A stretch of 64,000 nucleotides of DNA from Telmatactis stephensoni. Taxonomy: Eukaryota > Cnidaria > Anthozoa > Actiniaria > Isophelliidae. Both the position numbers and the translations under genes were made by a program. Positions 11,598 to 23,864 of the stretch are shown here, in pieces; the first letter of the stretch is position 1, and each line of letters starts with the position of its first letter. A model generated the notes under the pieces. The model saw only the letters and a program-made list of their open reading frames with translations. It was not told where the DNA came from and searched no databases. The stretch covers positions 243,096 through 307,095 of the forward strand of contig JALIZF010001427.1 of assembly GCA_029948255.1 (NCBI GenBank), given 5' to 3'.

Positions 11598-12360
11598 CAT
11601 TATTTACGCACGATTTGTATAATACAACAATAATCGCCGATTGGGTCGTGTATTAAATTAAGATATTTGTAAAACTGATAAATATATACTTTTTTACTTC
11701 CTACATGTAACTGTCAGAAAAGTAAAGGAAAACTAAGTCAGGATGTCAGAAGGGACTACATTACGGAAACACATATCGGGTTTCAGCATAGCAACCTCTA
11801 AGACATTTTGATACAAGCAGTTGTTTTTGGACTTCCTGTTTGTTAATTTGGGAATTGCTGTGACGTTTGAAAAGAGAAAAGGAAGCTGTGAAGAAAAGAA
11901 TGTGTCAAAAGAAAGTTTCCAAGACTGGTGGCGCAGTGTTTCAGCAACGCACACTTTCGAAGCATTCAGTTGAAACAAGCAGAAGCTCACTCACACTCCA
12001 ACTTTACACACTAAAAGTCATGAAAAAACCATCGTAAATTGCTATTTACATTTAGGTATGGTTTTCGTACAGTTTTTACGAATGATTTGATTGGACTATT
12101 TCCATGGGTTTTTATGGCATCATACATGCATAAGATACATTTGCTGACACAACGTAAAAGTGCCATACAAACGTGATTAGTAATTTACTAGATTCTTTGC
12201 ATGTATTTTGGACTCTGGTCATTTCAATTCCATGCACTTTAAATGGTATTTGCACGTATTAGATATATTTACACACCACGTAAAAGTACCAAACAAAGTA
12301 TGAAATGTATCTACATACTATATAAGTCATATAATTTTTCCGGTCTCTTTTTCCTTTCAG

Positions 12361-12521
12361 GTGAATGTTGGGCAGGCCCAAAACAAGCCTCTGATGACGA
12401 AAACCCCAGGATAAGCACGTGCATAGGAAGACAGTTTAGCAGCTGTACAGAGAAAGATGAAGTTTGTGTCGGCAGAAAAAATTCCAACTTTGTTTTCAAA
12501 ATTCCTCTCAAGGAACACTAG
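12361..12521 (+). CDS. GECW-domain secreted protein, terminal exon: C-half of domain 2
   Basis: The acceptor CTTTCAG/GTGAATG recreates GECWAG with the previous exon. Four more Cys follow, then VCVGRKNSNFVFKI and a short basic tail ending at TAG 12519-12521. There is no membrane segment or GPI signal, so a secreted soluble protein of about 270 residues is the likely product. Domain 2 diverges substantially from domain 1 while keeping every Cys, so the duplication is old. Confidence 0.85.
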
Positions 12522-12650
12522 GATATTAAAGTCCAGCCATTATGAATTCCATCATCGTTATACCATTTTATTGTATCGTTTATGTTAGAAATAATAATTA
12601 ATGGTTAGTTAGGATTACTTAACCGATCAATCTACTGTTTATAAACATAT

Positions 12651-12656
12651 AATAAA
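12651..12656 (+). promoter_or_regulatory. Polyadenylation signal AATAAA
   Basis: A perfect AATAAA lies 130 bases after the stop codon of the GECW-domain gene, in AT-rich DNA. It is the first such hexamer downstream. Confidence 0.5.
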
Positions 12657-13280
12657 TAATATGGAACTAAAATAATATAACCAAATTTATCCAGAATGTG
12701 AAATTGAACAACTTTGCCAGAGTTTGGGGGTAAATGGAAAATAAAAACTAATAAAAATAAATAATTGTTAATTTAAGAGTTCAATGTGTTTTAGTGCTTG
12801 TGCACTATAATTAGGGACACTACGCTCACACATGATTGCCACTACATTCTAATATTCTATGATGAATACATCTCTCGTCTCACTAATTCATTTTTACTGA
12901 GGAAAGAAAATACTTGAGGACTCGGATCTGGAGAAAATCCCTCAGAAAAATGTATTCCGCCATCAATTGCCGTGAAGGTGAGCTGTACGAGCCTACTAAG
13001 TAATTCAGTCGGTGAATTTTGGATTCTACGAGTGCAACTGGACCGCCCAAGTAATAAAGAACATGAAGTATTTATGTCTAAAGTAATCTGTTCTTTTATA
13101 AAGCGAGTTTCTAGAAATACTAGCAGTAATTGCTAACCAAATTGTTGAACGACTCGTTCAAACAATCATCTCCGAAGATGATTACTGAAACCTTCGTCAG
13201 TGCATAGGTTGATGTTGTAATGCACGCTCGTAATCCGGAGCTGCACCCAAAAGAGCAAATAACATTGACCAAGGAGGTGG
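12657..13280. other. No gene seen
   Basis: AT-rich flank. No exon or array recognised. Confidence 0.35.
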
Positions 13281-13787
13281 GGGTCTGACCACAGGGATTC
13301 CCAGACCTTAACAGTTTGGGCTTCCTGTAGTCTTTTAATTTTACCAAAGAATGTATGAAACGATATTCAAGTAAAGATATCTCATGAAAAAAGCCTTAAT
13401 TTACTTGGGATTTAGTTCAAAATTGAGGAATGTTGTATTATTTCTCCAAATTTGTGAAATTTTGGCTTGAAAAATTGGTTACAACATCTTAACTCCGAGG
13501 AAGCTTTGAGCCGTTGACCTTGTGTAAATATATAACTCAGAAGAATTTTGTTTTGATAAACTGCTCCAAAAGCATATTTGAAGATAAGGAAACGTAAATG
13601 GATAACTAAACAAGGTATTTCTTTTGTTTAAGAGCTTTATTTCAGGTTTTAAGACTCGTTTTCGGTACGAAATTTTTGGTTCTTTGATGCGTTATCGCAC
13701 AACAGCCATTTATGAATACATTATCTACCGTTGAAGACCACAGGAAGCCCAAACTGTTAAGGTCTGGGAATCCCTGTGGGTCTGACT
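13281..13787. repeat. Inverted-repeat element, ~50-bp termini
   Basis: Outer arms at about 13281-13334 and 13735-13787 are near-perfect inverted copies (core CAGGGATTCCCAGACC; CCCAAACTGTTAAGG). About 400 bp of unrelated AT-rich sequence lies between. Probably a non-autonomous DNA transposon. No coding capacity. Confidence 0.75.
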
Positions 13788-14214
13788 CAGATAAATTGAA
13801 GCCGTAATTAAAGTGTCCTAGTTAAGTGTGGTAGAATACAACTTCAACATACTGGAGTTGTTAATGTCTATTGTAGGCACGAATTGTCGAAACTGAGAAA
13901 ATACTCTAGCCTTCATGCAGCCCGACTATGTTTCCAGTCATAGTTAGCATAAGCTCAATGCTATACGAGTTTTTTTAAAGCTACGTTTTACAGCTTGAAC
14001 GTGGCTTTATTGTCATCAAACCACTTCATTGCAACGTAACACACAAGTAAATGTCGATCGGATAATTGCCACGGTGTAATTTCTGTTTGCCTAGATAAAA
14101 AGGCTGCAATTGTTTTCACGTCGCATTTTGTAAACCATGCGAAAATTGCCACGCGGTGTTTTCGATTTGCTGGCCAGTTCAATTGTACTTAATTCTATGA
14201 CAGAACTACTAATA

Positions 14215-14475
14215 AAACGTTTTGATATGTATCTGCTTCTAAAAAACCTTGACGGGCTTAGATCTGAAGCTGAATCTGAGCGAGACGAATGCAAATTGTT
14301 GGTAGAAAATTGGAATGAATTACGATATAAAGTGATAAGAGTATGAGTGGATGATATTACGCATATTTAAAGATAAAAGCCTCATTCTCACAATTCTATT
14401 AGGTCTCAGATTCAGATCCAGATTCAGATTTCCGACCGTCAAGGTTTTTTGAAAGAGATATATGTTTTGGCCATG
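14215..14475. repeat. Foldback element
   Basis: AAAAAACCTTGACGG with GATCTGAAGCTGAATCTGAG on the left is mirrored by CTCAGATTCAGATC and CCGTCAAGGTTTTTT on the right. The 69-residue open frame that spans the left arm is not considered a gene. Confidence 0.65.
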
Positions 14476-14557
14476 TGTATCAGTTTGCACCGCCGTATCA
14501 GGTGTTCTTCATTGCGCTTGTTTATAAGCTAAGCAAGTTAATGAGCGCTTTTGATCT

Positions 14558-16300
14558 ATTCAAATCCATTTGAATTGGTAATATGGTCCCTGGGGATTGC
14601 ATATAAAGGAGAACAATTCTTGTAATTAATGTAGTTCATTCGAGTTGCGACGAAGAACGGTTGGCTTAATGTTTGGTCCCCGACTTACTCGCTGGAAGAG
14701 AGCGGATTTTGAGCAAGAGTTCATCGTTTAACAGCTAAAGAAATGGTCCAAGTGATTTGAAAGCCATTGAATCAGGTCGTGGAGGTTCTGAACGACGTGA
14801 GCTAACGGTTGGTGCCGAGTTGAGAGGGGTTGGCCTGGTCCATTGGAGTTTCACGTGGCTTTGAATGGTTGCACGGAAAGCCTTGGTCTAAGGTTTGTTT
14901 TCTTGCATATGGAGTAGTCATTTTGACGATATTTTGTGGTTTGCTCGCCACGTGGCTTTAGGCGTCGCAAAAATTTCCACGTGGATGCGAACTAGGTCCA
15001 TGAGTGCCCGTGCGGCTGAGAACTACAGAGAATTTTGAGCGGTATGCCTGTAGTATGCGAGTAAGATTTTGTAAAAATTGCCCATATAAAATTTCGGACC
15101 AATTGTGCCTGGGAGCCGGGCTGAAAAATTGTATCAATTGTGCCTGTATGAGTGAAATTTTTGTCCTATTGCGCCTGTGTGGCTGACGTTTTTGCAAAAT
15201 TATTTGAATTGTGCCTGTGTGGCTGAAAAGTTATATGAACTGTGCCTGTGTGGCTGAAAAGTTATATGAACTGTGCCTGTGTGGCTGAAAAGTTATATGA
15301 ACTGAGCCTGTTATATGAATTGTGCCTGTGTGGCTGAAAAGTTATATGAACTGAGCCTGTGTGGCTGAAAAGTTATATGAATTGTGCCTGTGTGGCTGAA
15401 AAGTTATATGAATTGTGCCTGTGTGGCTGAAAAGTTATATGAACTGAGCCTGTGTGGCTGAAAAGTTATATGAACTGAGCCTGTGTGGCTGAAAAGTTAT
15501 ATGAACCTAGCCTGTGTGGCTGAAAAGTTATATGAACTGAGCCTGTGTGGCTGAAAAGTTATATGAACTGAGCCTGTGTGGCTGAAAAGTTACATGAACT
15601 GAGCCTGTGTGGCTGAAAAGGTATATGAACTGAGCCTGTGTGGCTGAAAAGTTATATGAATTGTGCCTGTGTGGCTGAAAAGTTATATGAACTGAGCCTG
15701 TGTGGCTGAAAAGTTATATGAACTGAGCCTGTGTGGCTGAAAAGTTATATGAATTGTGCCTGTGTGGCTGAAAAGTTATATGAACTGTGCCTGTGTGGCT
15801 GAAAAGTTATATGAATTGTGCCTGTGTGGCTGAAAAGTTATATGAACTGAGCCTGTGTGGCTGAAAAGTTATATGAATTGTGCCTGTGTGGCTGAAAAGT
15901 TATATGAACTGAGCCTGTGTGGCTGAAAAGTTATATGAACTGAGCCTGTGTGGCTGAAAAGTTATATGAATTGTGCCTGTGTGGCTGAAAAGTTATATGA
16001 ACTGTGCCTGTGTGGCTGAAAAGTTTTATGAATTGTGCCTGTGAGGCTGAAAAGTGATACCAATTGTGCCTGTGAGGCCGAAAAGTTATATCTGCATGAA
16101 TTGTGCCTATGTAAGGCTGAAGTTGTATGAATGAATTGTACCTGTGAGGCTGAACGGTTGCTTGAATTGATGTTCGAAACCCCATTTTTGTTGTCCCTGA
16201 TTAGGGCGAGTAACCCCTGTTGGTTTGCCGCAAATCTCGGTGACCAGTAGACGTACTGCTTGCAGGCGTGTTGCGGTTACTCACTCCTGATCGGGAACCC
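14558..16300. mobile_element. Dispersed element carrying a 31-bp minisatellite
   Basis: The first ~210 bases (from CATTTGAATTGGTAATATGG) recur almost unchanged at 63785-64000, with unrelated sequence on the left of each copy, so this is a dispersed repeat with a defined 5' boundary. The sequence then runs through about 400 bp of non-coding DNA into a minisatellite and out into a distinct tail ending near CCTGATCGGGAACCCC. No protein-coding frame is present, so the class cannot be named. A non-autonomous element with an internal tandem array is the simplest reading. Confidence 0.55.
15195..16150. repeat. 31-bp minisatellite
   Basis: About 30 units of 31 bp, consensus TGTGGCTGAAAAGTTATATG plus AA(C/T)TG(A/T)GCCTG. 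Two variants (ACTGAGCC and ATTGTGCC) alternate irregularly. One unit near 15305 is truncated. Units at both edges are more diverged, as expected for an array evolving by unequal exchange. There are no unique spacers, so it is not a CRISPR array. Confidence 0.97.
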
Positions 16301-16446
16301 CTTACTTAATAATGCTGCCTTCGGTCTAAACCATGCATAAAAGATTAATGTCGATCAGCATGTGACATGGGAACTGAAAGAGAGCCAACAAGTCATGGAA
16401 CATTTCTGTGGACACGTGATTGGTGAAAGGGGTTCCCGATCAGGAG
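16285..16446. repeat. 18-bp inverted pair
   Basis: CCTGATCGGGAACCCCTT at the left is repeated as its reverse complement at 16427-16444. It may mark the 3' end of the preceding dispersed element. Confidence 0.5.
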
Positions 16447-17040
16447 GGCCAAAGGACCACGATGCGAGACTGGCTTATCTTGTGTAAAGGTGTGGCTGAT
16501 CAATTGACAAGTGAGCAACCAACAGCAACAAAAAATAAAATCGAGAAATATCCGGCCGGGTGCGTGCACAGTATACATCCCCAAGGCATTGCTTGGCTTA
16601 TGTTATATAAGTAAAGGCCATTTCACTTGCTTGCGTATTGTTTGTTTGGAGTAATAAGGATAAGGATTGGGAAGAGAACATGGAATCTAAGTGGAATTTA
16701 ATTGAATCTAATGGAATCTCCATTTTATCAATGTAGTTAATACGCAGTTCAGCTCTCTGGTTGCAATGTATTTTACAATAAAGCATTCATTCCGGCATTT
16801 AAAAATAGGTGTGGTTCTATTGGATTGTAGGGGTAGTTATGATCAGTGACCTTGAGTGAAGTAGGATGTCGAGTTGGGGAAGGCCAGAGCGATTCCCCAT
16901 ACCTCATTATCATACTCATGAATAACAATACACAGGGAAGAATATTACACTATTCGCCCTGAAATTGTGCTCAAGAAATCAATAATTAATGTCTTGTTAT
17001 TGTTTTTATATTTAAAGCTAAAAGTTATTTATTTTTGTTA
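16447..17040. other. No gene seen
   Basis: Unannotated AT-rich DNA between the dispersed element and the SINE scrap. Confidence 0.35.
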
Positions 17041-17145
17041 TTGTATTTAAAGCTAATTAAATTAAAGCTACACAGAATGGAAAGAGGTCGTAACAAGGAT
17101 CGAGGTCAGGACTGGGGATTGAACTAGGGACAGCATCAACAACAC
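17041..17145 (-). mobile_element. Truncated SINE fragment
   Basis: AAAGCTACACAGAATGGAAAG, then GTCGTAACAAGGAT and GATTGAACTAGGGA, matches the equivalent part of the tRNA-derived SINE at 60362-60605, including the remnant of its B-box region. The tRNA head is missing. Confidence 0.55.
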
Positions 17146-17156
17146 TCACCCAACGA

Positions 17157-17327
17157 TTAAGTTTCAATACGAGTTTTCTTTCACCGACGTAAATTTCTTA
17201 AACGTTAACGTAAACCTGAACTCTGACGGCTCACTCTACACAGACGTTTATCATAAGCCCAACGATACGCATTCATATGTAAACTGGTCCTCGGCATATC
17301 CTCGTCACTTTGCTTGCAATTGAGAGT
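17157..17327 (+). pseudogene. Penelope-like reverse transcriptase fragment (copy A)
   Basis: A 54-residue open stretch ends at TGA. It contains FTDVNFLNV, then LYTDVYHKPNDTHSYVNW and SSAYPRH. This is the palm/thumb-proximal block typical of Penelope-like element reverse transcriptases (FLD..., Y.KPTDTH.YL...SS.HP). Everything upstream and the downstream thumb are missing. The fragment coincides exactly with the left edge of the duplicated block. Confidence 0.8.
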
Positions 17328-17586
17328 ACGAGAAAATGCACATATAGAATGATGTAAATACCTTTCAAAATCCTAGTTCTGAATGATTTTATATTTACAT
17401 AATGAAAACTGCAAAAGTTAATCATTTGATTACTATGATACGAATTAAACAAGCAAATAAACGTCTCCTTCGAATCAGCGCCCCTCGTGTTATCCTAAAT
17501 TCGCTTATTCGAGAATTAATGTTACTTCTCGTGTGTAGCTCATGCTTAGCAAAGCCTATTCTTTAACTGCTATACTGAGTACTCAC

Positions 17587-17712
17587 GACTCTTAAAACTC
17601 CAGTACATACGGGCTTAGCCTCACTTCTGCAGCAGAAATTAGAATGACAAAAAAGCAACTCCTTGATTCGAGGCTAAGCTTACATGTACTGGAGTTTTAA
17701 GAGTCGTGAATT
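17587..17712. repeat. Foldback element (copy A)
   Basis: Arms TCACGACTCTTAAAACTCCA and GAGGCTAAGC with their reverse complements surround a loop near 17645. The same hairpin is in copy B at 31847-31970. Confidence 0.85.
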
Positions 17713-18228
17713 AAGAAGTTTAAGATTGTTCAACGACGACGTGGCTGAAAAAGTGATTTGCTCTGTTTTGGCTAAACCTATGTTTTCCTGTATTCGTTAA
17801 TAGATGAATTTTGCATTCAATATTCCATAGAATTACAATAAACTATGAATATTAAACAGTAAATTATGAAAGCAAAAGGGTTGGGCATTCCTGTATTCTC
17901 GGTAGAGCATCATACTTTGAGTTTGCCGTTATGTATTGGCAGAAGACGGAGAAAATCTTCTATACTGAACTTCCACATGTCAGCTTTATTCTTCTTGATT
18001 AATCCTATTGTTCACTACCGTCGTCGTCAGCGTTGATATCACACAGAATCTTAAACTCCCTAGTAGTACGGATCTACAGTGGATTTTCTACTTAAGATTC
18101 TAGTAAGAACAGTTTTCTGGTAATATTTAGGTGTCGATAAAATACGTAATCAAATGTGCGTAACGTAATCAAGTGTACGTAACGTACAAGTCAAGTTACA
18201 TCCATCAATACGTTGAGATACGTTGCTA

Positions 18229-18599
18229 CTATTTCTCAACAAAAACTACTGCTAGCAGACTTGCAAGAATGTAAACCAGCAAATGATATCCACGTTGAGG
18301 CTTCGAGTGACTGCAATGTGCATTAGATGCATTGAAGTGATTGCAAAGATCGCAAGAACAGCAACGAGGTTGACAGTAATATCCGGGGTGATTGCATGTT
18401 TGATTAACGCAATAACCTTTGCTGTCTGCACAAAATCTCCGGTAGTTAGTCATCTTTGGTGTACCGTTAACACTGACCTCTGCCAAAATCTGCTCCACAC
18501 AAACCGTGCTGCAATTCGGCTTCTTTTCTAGGTTATTTTGCGAGTCGCAATCGTCCCATGACTTTTTTGACCAGCACACATAACACTGTAGACTCCAAA
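18229..18599 (-). CDS. Ly6/uPAR-domain GPI-anchored protein, terminal exon (copy A)
   Basis: Reading the minus strand from a TTTTAG acceptor in phase 1, the exon opens with WSLQCYVC. It continues through 14 Cys in total to CCSCDLCN, the CCxxDxCN signature of the Ly6/uPAR/CD59 three-finger fold. It ends in a hydrophobic tail (GYHLLVYILASLLAVVFVEK) after a short polar spacer, as expected of a GPI-attachment signal, and stops at 18231-18229. Canonical members have ten Cys; four are extra here. The product should sit on the outer leaflet of the plasma membrane. The signal-peptide exon must lie at higher coordinates; a short ATG followed by a GTTAGT donor near 18735-18755 is the only hint and is not convincing. 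Four bases differ from copy B, all changing amino acids (Val/Glu in CYxC, Gln/Lys, Ser/Pro, His/Tyr). Confidence 0.85.
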
Positions 18600-19129
18600 C
18601 TAAAACAAAATGCAGATAAACGCAGTTGTAATTAGGTAGGAATAAAGGGTCCTCAGTATCGAGTCACTCCAAAAGAAAAACACGTCTATTCAAATAATCC
18701 AAGTTTTTCTACTACAGTTACTCATAGACTAACCTTTTCCGAATTCGCATGACTGACCACGTGACAATACAGGGTGTCTTAAAAGTTTGTGCCCCTGAAT
18801 TGAACTAGAATAGCTCATTACTAAGGTGGCTCGACCCCATAATTTTACATGAACACTTTCCAACTTTGAAATGCTCATGCCTTAACAGATTGACTTCAAT
18901 TTCATATCCATTATAACACATTAGTTACATATAGACTGAAAAGCAATATTGAATGTGTTTTTGGGAGATCGGACGGAATATCACGTGGTAATGACGTCAA
19001 ATGTGTTTTAGCTTCGGGTTCAATTTTGGCTCTCAAATGCATTTGCTAAGGAAATGCTCGATGCTACATATACCTTGGATGTTTGCCTTCCTCTTAAAGA
19101 AGTCTCACTAAAATGAGCGTAAAAGCACA

Positions 19130-19715
19130 AACGATGCAAGAATTTTTAAAAACAACACAACACTTTTAAATTTGAAAGACATGTTTCGACTTTCATAAAG
19201 CCATCTTCAGTTTGAAGTGAAGCTAATTACAAGTTACAGTTATATAGGTATAAAAAACAGGATAAAATTACAACGGTCAAATACTAAATGAAACGAGATA
19301 AGATTACATGTGGATAGTAGTATTGTAATGCTTAACCTGAGTATTGAGCTCAGGTTTATAACTATTTATAAAAAGAGCTTCTTTTATTTTGAGCTCATGA
19401 TTATTAATGGCAGTATCTAATATTTGAAAACAATCAGGTGATGCAACATCCTTACAACTGATGGAAGAAGTAACTCGCACAAGTAAACTTATATACTACA
19501 CGTGATCGTAGAGCCAAAGGAATAGGATCCTTGGTGGAAAATAAACAACTTAACTTAAAAGAAGAAAAAACTAATTTAATGTGGTTATTGGGCCTAGACA
19601 AACTGTCAATACAGTCTGTGGAAACCTTATCAAAAAGATAAGAGGGGAAAAAATTACGTTGTAGATTCGTGATAAGGTTTCCACAGACTGTATTGACGTA
19701 GTAGGTAGTCCACAC
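19130..19715 (-). pseudogene. Penelope-like element 3' fragment with GIY-YIG endonuclease (copy A)
   Basis: Minus-strand remnant of a Penelope-like retroelement. Compared with copy B it has lost two internal segments of about 105 and 118 bp, which removes the YIGET half of the nuclease motif. Its C-terminal frame (KEALFINSYKPELNTQ) is intact, whereas copy B is frameshifted there. The 3' flank (19140-19220) carries the GAAAGTCGAAACATGTC-type tail common after Penelope endonuclease domains. The 5' end is a 25-bp inverted copy of an internal segment (19608-19632 against 19671-19695). Confidence 0.8.
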
Positions 19716-22700
19716 TTGTGTATTCCCTGTTTATTTTATTTGAACAGTTTTTCGTTTCGTCTTTGTTTAAACAATACCGTTTTTGTCTTCATAAAGGACA
19801 GTTTGTTTGCTTTGCTGAAAATTCACTTTTGCTGTGACTTTGAAGTCATTGAAGCCAAAAACGAAAACGAAATTACCGATTTGCTTATCAGACATGATAT
19901 TTTTTACTTAGGATGATTTCTTTTTACTTCTTTTCGTAATTACTGTGTAGTTATTTTATCTACTGGTAGTTTGGACCAACAGATTCCAGTTCAGTGTACT
20001 TTTTGCAATAGTCGTGTGTAGTTGTAATTCAACTTAGCGGCTTTTTTGTGTGCAAAATATGTCATTCTTTTCGGTCATTTTATCACGGATATTATCTAAA
20101 AAGTTGTTTTATATTTGCTGCTCAATTTTGAATTGATTTTCAGTAGGTTTTTGTGATTTTGAAGAAAGCCACTTCGATGCAGTCCTCAATGCTTGGGCCA
20201 ATCACGAGCGCTGATTTTGAGACGGCATTACCGGAAAATAACGCCGTCTCTCTGTAGATCAAAATGGTAGAAGAATCGCGATACTTAGCAGTAACGCGAT
20301 TCTCTAATGCGGCACTTCTTATTTTGAGACTGACGTGAATATTTTGTGCTATCGACGGCTCAACTGATAATCGCACGAAGTGTTATGTCCAAATCTGTCA
20401 TTTATTTAAGAAAATTCGTCAGAACGCGCGCTTTGTATGGATGTTCGCGGCCATCGCTTCTGCATATTTCATCTTCGCATCTTTCGTAGGGCGTGACTCG
20501 CGTGACGACTGGTTTTACCTTCAAAGGGCTAAATCAACTTAGAAATGCCTTAATTATTATAATACTATTTGAAGGACTTACAACTGAAAAGATAAGATTC
20601 AACATTTCTAATTGGTTATTTTGTCGATTTTGGAGCTATGAAGCGGTTGATTTGTGCGCGCGATATTACGTACACGTCATTGAGTGCGCGCGCTCAGAGA
20701 GAAATATTTTTTGAAATTTCACTTTTTTTCACGAAATTAAAAAAAACACATTTTTTTTATATTTGTTTATGTATTATAAATAAAGTATGCTTGAACATTT
20801 TTACAACTATTTTGATACCTGTAAGTTCTGTGAATTAGCGAAAACTCAACAAGAACGTGAATCAATTACTTCAGTATGACATCAAGTGGAATTATGTCAC
20901 GCTTGCCTCGAAAGATATTTCGAAAACTTGTATTTCAACAACGAGGTCGGTGACTCCCCTTTTTATGTATTTAAGAGGTCAAAGTAAACTTTCATTTTGA
21001 AAATGTTAAGTTTTATTAAACTACAATAGATAATAGTTTTATCAAACTAAAATTTTTTTCTGTCAAAAAATCAATCATGAGAATTGCGATACAAAACTAA
21101 TTGCGATTTTGAGAAAGCAATACCACAAAATATGGACGGCTTTGGAGAGAAGATCTTTTTACGTATCACTTCTTGGGTTGCATGTGACATCACGACAGCC
21201 ATCTTGGATGAACTTCAACAAAAGATTTCTCATTGGTGTCACTTGTTCGTTCATCCAACATGGCTACCGCTCTATTGTCTTCTGAATTCCCAAAGGAATA
21301 GATGAAACAGCAAATATTTATCCAATTTAGCAGTCAACGTTTTGATGTTTTGCCTTCTCAAATTCACAGTACAGTTTGTTTATAATACACCTTCCGACTA
21401 GGACGACTAGCCCTTAACACGGAAACATAATTGTGTAAACGCATAACTATTGGATTTATGAGTGGGGATAAAATACGCAGGAGGAATAATTTGATAAACG
21501 TATAACTTATGGCAAATGAGTATGAACTTTGAATTGATTTATAACCAAGTAATTACCACAAAGAAACGTGTCTGCCAAACGAGTTCAATGAGTTATGTGA
21601 TACCTAATGTGACAACAAAGATTTACCTTGGTAAATAAGACAGATAGTAAAAACACCACACCAAAGCACGATCCACGACTGTCGCATCTTGTTCTTTTCT
21701 GATATTTTCTTGGGTTAGTTGACTTTATTATTATTTCAAGGCTCACCAGTGTCCTAGACGTATAATACAATATCAAGTTTAGTACAGCTGGATTTTAGCA
21801 ACACAATATGATGGTCTAAAGATGAATAGCAAGTTTATGTTTACTTCTTATTATTCAACATTTTAGTTTCATTGGAGAAACTGAAACACTATCAATAAAG
21901 CACTGAAAGTTAGGCTACATCGTTTTCATCTTCATTTGACAGATGTTCAAACAACATCCTTTGATATATCCCTTTATTCTCACGTGTTAGCAAATTGTAA
22001 TTTGCTTTGTTGAAACGGTAAAGGAGATATTGAATTTGGGGTTCACTTTCAAAAGAACTGAATTTACTTTTCTCTTATTCCATTAGGCCAAAGTTCAGTC
22101 CAAAAACAGGAACTTGGAGGGTAGATCCGTAGATCAGAAGCTTTCTTTCTCTCTTTCTGCTTGCACCCTGGCTTCCTGTTTATTTGCCCGCACCTTTGCT
22201 GGGCTGATTAAGATTACATAGCAAATGTCTTTGAAATTGATAATAGAATTTTATTCATATCAAATAAAAGCGGCTATGCCGGATTTTGCCCTTAGCCATT
22301 ATTATCTTGTGTATTTTCATGTCCAGTAAACATAGATCAGGCAATGCAGTATGGTCGAATATATATAGTATTAGCAAGAGAAAGACATAAAAGAAATATT
22401 TGATTAAAACGGGATATTAGGTACAGGTCACTTATAATAACCATGTCTGGCTAACCAAGATAGGTGGCTTGCAATTTTTGTTTTGCATTAAAGTTTTATG
22501 GTAAATAAGATACTGTAAAATTTAAATGGTTTAAATGGCGAAAATGGTTTCCTGTATTGCGTGATGTTGCATCACGGTCAGAGGTGCCACGCATTGCCTA
22601 ATGCATTCGACGCTTTAGATCAAACGAATGATAAATACACTTCCATTGGCATACAATGTATATAAATCTCTCATTTTATTAGTATCTGAAGTATTTGTTA

Positions 22701-23796
22701 CAATATGCGTCTCAAAGTGTACAGTACGTACACTAGATTTTTACAAAAAGTCAAGTAGATTCACTGAGTTATTTTGGCCAAGTTACACAAGTTTGGCCAA
22801 CTGAAAGCTTCAATTAGCTTACTCGTCAAAGTTCACGGTAAATAGAATGAAACATGTTTGGAACGATCAAATATCAATAATATAAAGAACAGTCGAGTCA
22901 AATCGCGATTTCAATAACACAGGAGTCCCGGAATAAAAAATGATAAATTGTCTACCATCACGTCGAGCATGCGCCTTAACATAATTCAAAAAATTGCGAG
23001 TGAGTGAGTGAGTGACACATTTGCATATTCGACACCTCACTATAACTCGTGAATTTGCAACCCACGAATTCAAAACATTGCACTCAAGTAGAGATTTGGT
23101 CTCCAATACAAACGCTAACATTTCCCTTTTATTTTCTAATTTTCCGGGTTTTTCATTTCTATTATCCTCGCTTTGTGCCCCCCATATGCGAACGAAATTC
23201 CGTCGCTACGAGCTGAAAGGAAATGAATGTAAGAACCGCAGAATGAATTAAGCTTGAGATGATATCTGATACGATTAGAGACTTCCCTAATCGCCTACCA
23301 AGTCCACTGAAGGCAGATGTCTAACAAGTATAAACGTAGCTTTAATTATAAACATGGCTGTTCTGAGCCCAAAAGCAATTTTTCGGCATCATTAAAAGAA
23401 AACAGAAATTAATTTTTGAACTTTTTATTATTTTTAACTTAGCTTCTACGTTGTAGCTGGTCATTGTTTGCTATTCCATTTTGAATATCATAACTAGACA
23501 ATAGTAAATAAAGCCTATAATTGACGTCCATTTCATGGATTAAAATAAGTTAATATCACTGTTAGGCTGCAAGGCTGCAAGGATGATAGGGCTACGTTGA
23601 ATAATTAAAACAGGCTAAATAATAGTATGATATTAAAAGTAGTTAATACATGCATCTTTGTACCTGATATTCAGGTGAATAAGACCACACTATTGGAAAT
23701 ACTTTAATATTTAAAGAAAATTACTTATATTTTGAAGGTTTATACCAACACAAATGGAGATAAAGAACATCAGTAACACAACAACAACAACCAACA
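19716..23796. other. Copy A interior, no supported gene
   Basis: Matched base for base by 35007-40063 of copy B apart from insertions. Contents noted: a small hairpin with GAGACGGC termini near 20218-20252, CpG-rich spots near 20645-20700, and a GCCACCTAT-type hairpin motif near 22440. Short open frames here differ between copies without preserving a protein pattern, so none is called. Confidence 0.4.
20210..20300. mobile_element. Small dispersed hairpin element
   Basis: GAGACGGCATTACCGG...CGCCGTCTC followed by TCTGTAGATCAAAATGG and AGAATCGCGATACTT is repeated in reverse orientation at 56215-56290 with about 80% identity, and again in copy B at 35508-35590. A dispersed non-coding element is likely. 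Confidence 0.55.
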
Positions 23797-23822
23797 TCAT
23801 CATCATCATCATCATCATCATC

Positions 23823-23863
<41 letters not shown>

Positions 23864-23864
23864 C
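23797..23864. repeat. (ATC)n-(AAC)n microsatellite (copy A)
   Basis: Adjacent trinucleotide runs. The corresponding site in copy B (40075-40460) is several times longer and has acquired AAT, AAAT and GAAT blocks. Confidence 0.95.

Noticed and set aside
15195..16150. CRISPR-like array of 31-bp repeats
   Set aside because: Units are directly adjacent with no unique spacers, and the DNA is eukaryotic; it is a minisatellite.
21084..21305. 73-residue frame identical in both copies (also 36366-36587)
   Set aside because: Identity merely reflects block similarity; no domain, splice or start context, and an inverted repeat lies within it.
22867..23121. 84-residue minus frame with several Cys
   Set aside because: Broken in copy B (39147-39359 and 39296-39493 are different frames), so it is not maintained.
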